Assembly: GCA_030430675.1 (NCBI GenBank)
Contig: JAUIKU010000010.1
Span: 1-45,724, forward strand
Source: Bacteroidia bacterium
GTDB taxonomy: Bacteria > Bacteroidota > Bacteroidia > Cytophagales > Cyclobacteriaceae
Reading direction: 5' to 3'
DNA: 45,724 nt
The translations under genes and the position numbers were made by a program. Under the pieces are notes generated by a model, which was not told where the DNA came from, searched no databases, and saw nothing but the letters and a program-made list of their open reading frames with translations. This document shows positions 44,801 through 45,724 of the stretch, in pieces (position 1 is the first letter of the stretch; each line of letters starts with the position of its first letter).

Positions 44801-45456
44801 GGAACACCGGTGATCTGAAATACGATGATCTTAACGGAGATGGCGTGATCGACCGGGGAGAATATACCATAGACGATCATGGCGACCTGGTGTTGCTGGG
44901 CAGTACTTCTCCGCGTTTTCAGTTCGTGATCAACGCGGGATTGAGACATAAAGGTTTCGATTTCTCCATGATATGGAAAGGGACCATGAAGAGAGATAAG
45001 GCCATGCTGGATTATGAAGATTATGCCTTCTATGGATTCCGCAGGGCGGGGTGGTCACAACCGAAAGATGATCACCTTGATTATTACCGCGACCAGCCAG
45101 GTACCAAATACGTGGGCCTTTACGAAGGTGAGGCCAACATAAATACTGATGCCTATTACACCAGGCCCTATCTGGATTCAGGAGCCTCAGCCAAGAATTA
45201 CAATGCAAACTCATGGTTCCTGGGTGATTTCTCCTACATAAGGCTTCAAAATGTGCAATTGGGATACACCATCCCGGAAAGCTTGTTTTCCAAGGTTGGG
45301 ATCAGGGTATTCTTTTCAGGTGATAACCTGTTGACATTTGACAAACTGCCTAAAGGTATAGATCCCACTATGTTTGGAGGAGGGTACCGGGACAATCCTG
45401 GAAAAGATTACCGGGCCGACAGAATTTACTCATTTGGACTGAACCTGACCTACTAG
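41881..45456 (+). CDS. susC: SusC/RagA TonB-dependent receptor with STN signalling domain
   Basis: This 1191-residue outer-membrane transporter has a signal peptide (about 1-38), a secretin/TonB N-terminal (STN) domain at about 48-115, a carboxypeptidase-D-like barrel lid (138-215), the SusC plug signature DELVVVGYGTQEK at 215-227, and a beta-barrel with many Trp/Tyr-rich strands ending in aromatic Tyr. It imports a polymer or oligomer with its SusD partner using TonB energy, and the STN domain reports occupancy to FecR. The ligand cannot be told from sequence. A terminator-like hairpin and inverted repeat precede it; susD begins 15 bases after the stop. Confidence 0.95.
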   Translation: MYNKFLRQVLLMSKYALYGMCLQVLFLSVLSAKNSNAQTDKLKDIIVTVNWESTKLKKAFSDLNRKTGFSFNYYDSEIDVNRPISLNIENGSMQAVLRGMSEMAGLKFRRINSNIHVGGLKDSENIISEQITELANVEISGRITDENNEGLPGASVVEKGTVNGTTSDSEGNYSITVSEGSILSISFIGYKTQEIPIGAQNVINVQLELDVSQLDELVVVGYGTQEKVNLTGAVDVIPNDALQNRMTSTVSQLLVGSASAVSFNYDRNGYQPGSEATLEIRGTGSLNGGEPYVIIDGFPGDMNRLNPEDIESISILKDAAASAIYGARAPYGVVLITTKSGKKKQKLSASYSGSVNVITPARLPGTLDSYTFARVTNEAALNKTSSLYYNEETIERILAYQAGDYDYIRNQIQTQFPDFPVEDITNWESMPTAGGGWAGQNSAHANYDPWDYFTGTNIGTSQNLSINGGSEKTSYYFSVGYLDQPSSLELGDDYFKRFNLTAKLSTEITDWMDFKYETRFMKSKRHLPNASRPETQDTYNALFHIIFNFNPTHPFYTSFGDETQGGRQFFWAGYNNDERTENWQIVGTEIRPLEGWKINADFAYQMVDKYDLHDGQEFTTVNWLTGQNTSSWYPTQVNEYHYSDNYWSTNVYSSYEKSINDDHNFLVMGGMQLERANFRSLDAQALQLIVPDVISLSTTTGEPVLRESLTHWATEGYFGRLTYNYRGKYLFESNVRYDGTSRFQEGKRWGFFPSFSAGWVVSNENFWESVAPVVNTLKIRGSWGELGNQNVAAYQDLALIPISKANLGWLPGYTQTGQVGYTLTPGLVSPGLTWETAATTNLGLNLGFLQHKLEVDFDWFERNTTNMIGPSEALPGVLGASAPQSNNATLRTRGWELAVRWKQTLANDLHYFASVGLYDAKSVVTEYNNPTGYLGSWRVGQEVGEIWGWSSQGMFKSQEEIDNHADQSYIYNEWNTGDLKYDDLNGDGVIDRGEYTIDDHGDLVLLGSTSPRFQFVINAGLRHKGFDFSMIWKGTMKRDKAMLDYEDYAFYGFRRAGWSQPKDDHLDYYRDQPGTKYVGLYEGEANINTDAYYTRPYLDSGASAKNYNANSWFLGDFSYIRLQNVQLGYTIPESLFSKVGIRVFFSGDNLLTFDKLPKGIDPTMFGGGYRDNPGKDYRADRIYSFGLNLTY

Positions 45457-45471
45457 TTCTAACTATTAGAC

Positions 45472-45724
45472 ATGAATAAAATGAAAAGGATAAATTATAT
45501 AGCGCTGATTTTAGCTGCGGCATTTACTATAGCATGTGAAGACTATTTGGACAGGCCGCCTTTGGATCAAATCGATAATGACAGCTACTGGAAGTCTGCC
45601 GTTGATCTGCAAAACTATACCGCACAGTTCTACGAGGAACTGCCAGGGCATCAAAACAGTATCTATACAGAAGGGACGCAATCAAATGATGACATCACCT
45701 TTCGCAGGACCGATATATTGCTCA
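45472..45724 (+). CDS. susD: SusD/RagB-family surface lipoprotein, 5' end (cut by window edge)
   Basis: Eighty-four codons are present. The leader (MNKMKRINYIALILAAAFTIAC) ends in a lipobox Cys, then EDYLDRPPLDQIDNDSYW, the start typical of SusD proteins, which form the lid over SusC and bind the glycan at the surface. An in-frame ATG at 45481 is an alternative start. The gene runs off the window end. Its place 15 bases after susC makes the pair a single uptake unit. Confidence 0.9.
   Translation, partial: MNKMKRINYIALILAAAFTIACEDYLDRPPLDQIDNDSYWKSAVDLQNYTAQFYEELPGHQNSIYTEGTQSNDDITFRRTDILL

Noticed and set aside
44521-44949. A 142-codon minus-strand open frame inside susC
   Set aside because: Antisense shadow of a conserved receptor barrel.
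1-45724. tRNA or rRNA genes, CRISPR arrays, insertion sequences, phage genes
   Set aside because: None could be recognised: no cloverleaf-like conserved T-loop, no regularly spaced identical repeats, no transposase or integrase motif in any frame.

Overview
The window comes from a member of the Bacteroidota, probably a marine-type Cytophagales relative. The clues are a SusC/SusD pair driven by an ECF sigma factor and FecR, a MlaEFD set without MlaB or MlaC, lipoproteins with Bacteroidota-type lipoboxes, a few exact TAnnTTTG -7 elements, and secreted PSCyt/DUF1501, DUF1080, DUF1593 and FAD_oxidored families. No rRNA, tRNA, CRISPR array, phage or insertion sequence was seen.

Region 1 (1-2055) is transport: the 5' end of a P-type cation ATPase on the minus strand, facing away from a Na+/phosphate cotransporter. 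Region 2 (2110-23298) is a large carbohydrate/organic-acid catabolic island without its own SusCD. It holds an HpcH/HpaI aldolase. A minus operon follows: zinc alcohol dehydrogenase, esterase, phytanoyl-CoA-type dioxygenase and a chimeric PSCyt/PSD1-DUF1501 lipoprotein. Next come a DUF1080 lipoprotein and a second minus operon (zinc dehydrogenase, fuconolactonase-like amidohydrolase, FucP-like symporter). Then there is a heparinase II/III-like lyase, a secreted FAD oxidoreductase and a Tat-type TIM-barrel isomerase. The island ends with a GH-A-type hydrolase (DUF5060/4038/5605), an AraC regulator and a DUF1593 hydrolase. Together they look like periplasmic depolymerisation and oxidation, symport of a deoxy or uronic-type sugar, and cytoplasmic oxidation, lactone opening and aldol cleavage.

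Region 3 (23273-31960) is mostly housekeeping: a stranded lipoprotein signal peptide, a Na+/Ca2+ exchanger, a tandem universal stress protein, MlaD-MlaF-MlaE, an L,D-transpeptidase, a CPA2 antiporter, a small heat shock protein and a lipoprotein cytochrome c.

Region 4 (32076-37215, minus) is a very tightly packed five-gene operon: RidA, class III aminotransferase, FucP-type MFS, 3-hydroxyacyl-CoA-dehydrogenase-like enzyme and M19 dipeptidase. It is divergent from an AraC regulator that is followed by a neutral-ceramidase-like secreted amidase. Region 5 (39879-end) is an ECF sigma/FecR/SusC(STN)/SusD nutrient-sensing uptake locus. Regions 4 and 5 may form one system for an N-acylated amino compound; this is inference from gene order.

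The most unusual observations are an in-frame fusion of the front of a PSCyt/PSD1 protein to the back of a DUF1501 protein, a lipoprotein signal peptide that stops just after its lipobox, the undescribed region 4 operon with a repeat-rich control region, and a shared motif in two divergent promoter regions of the sugar island.
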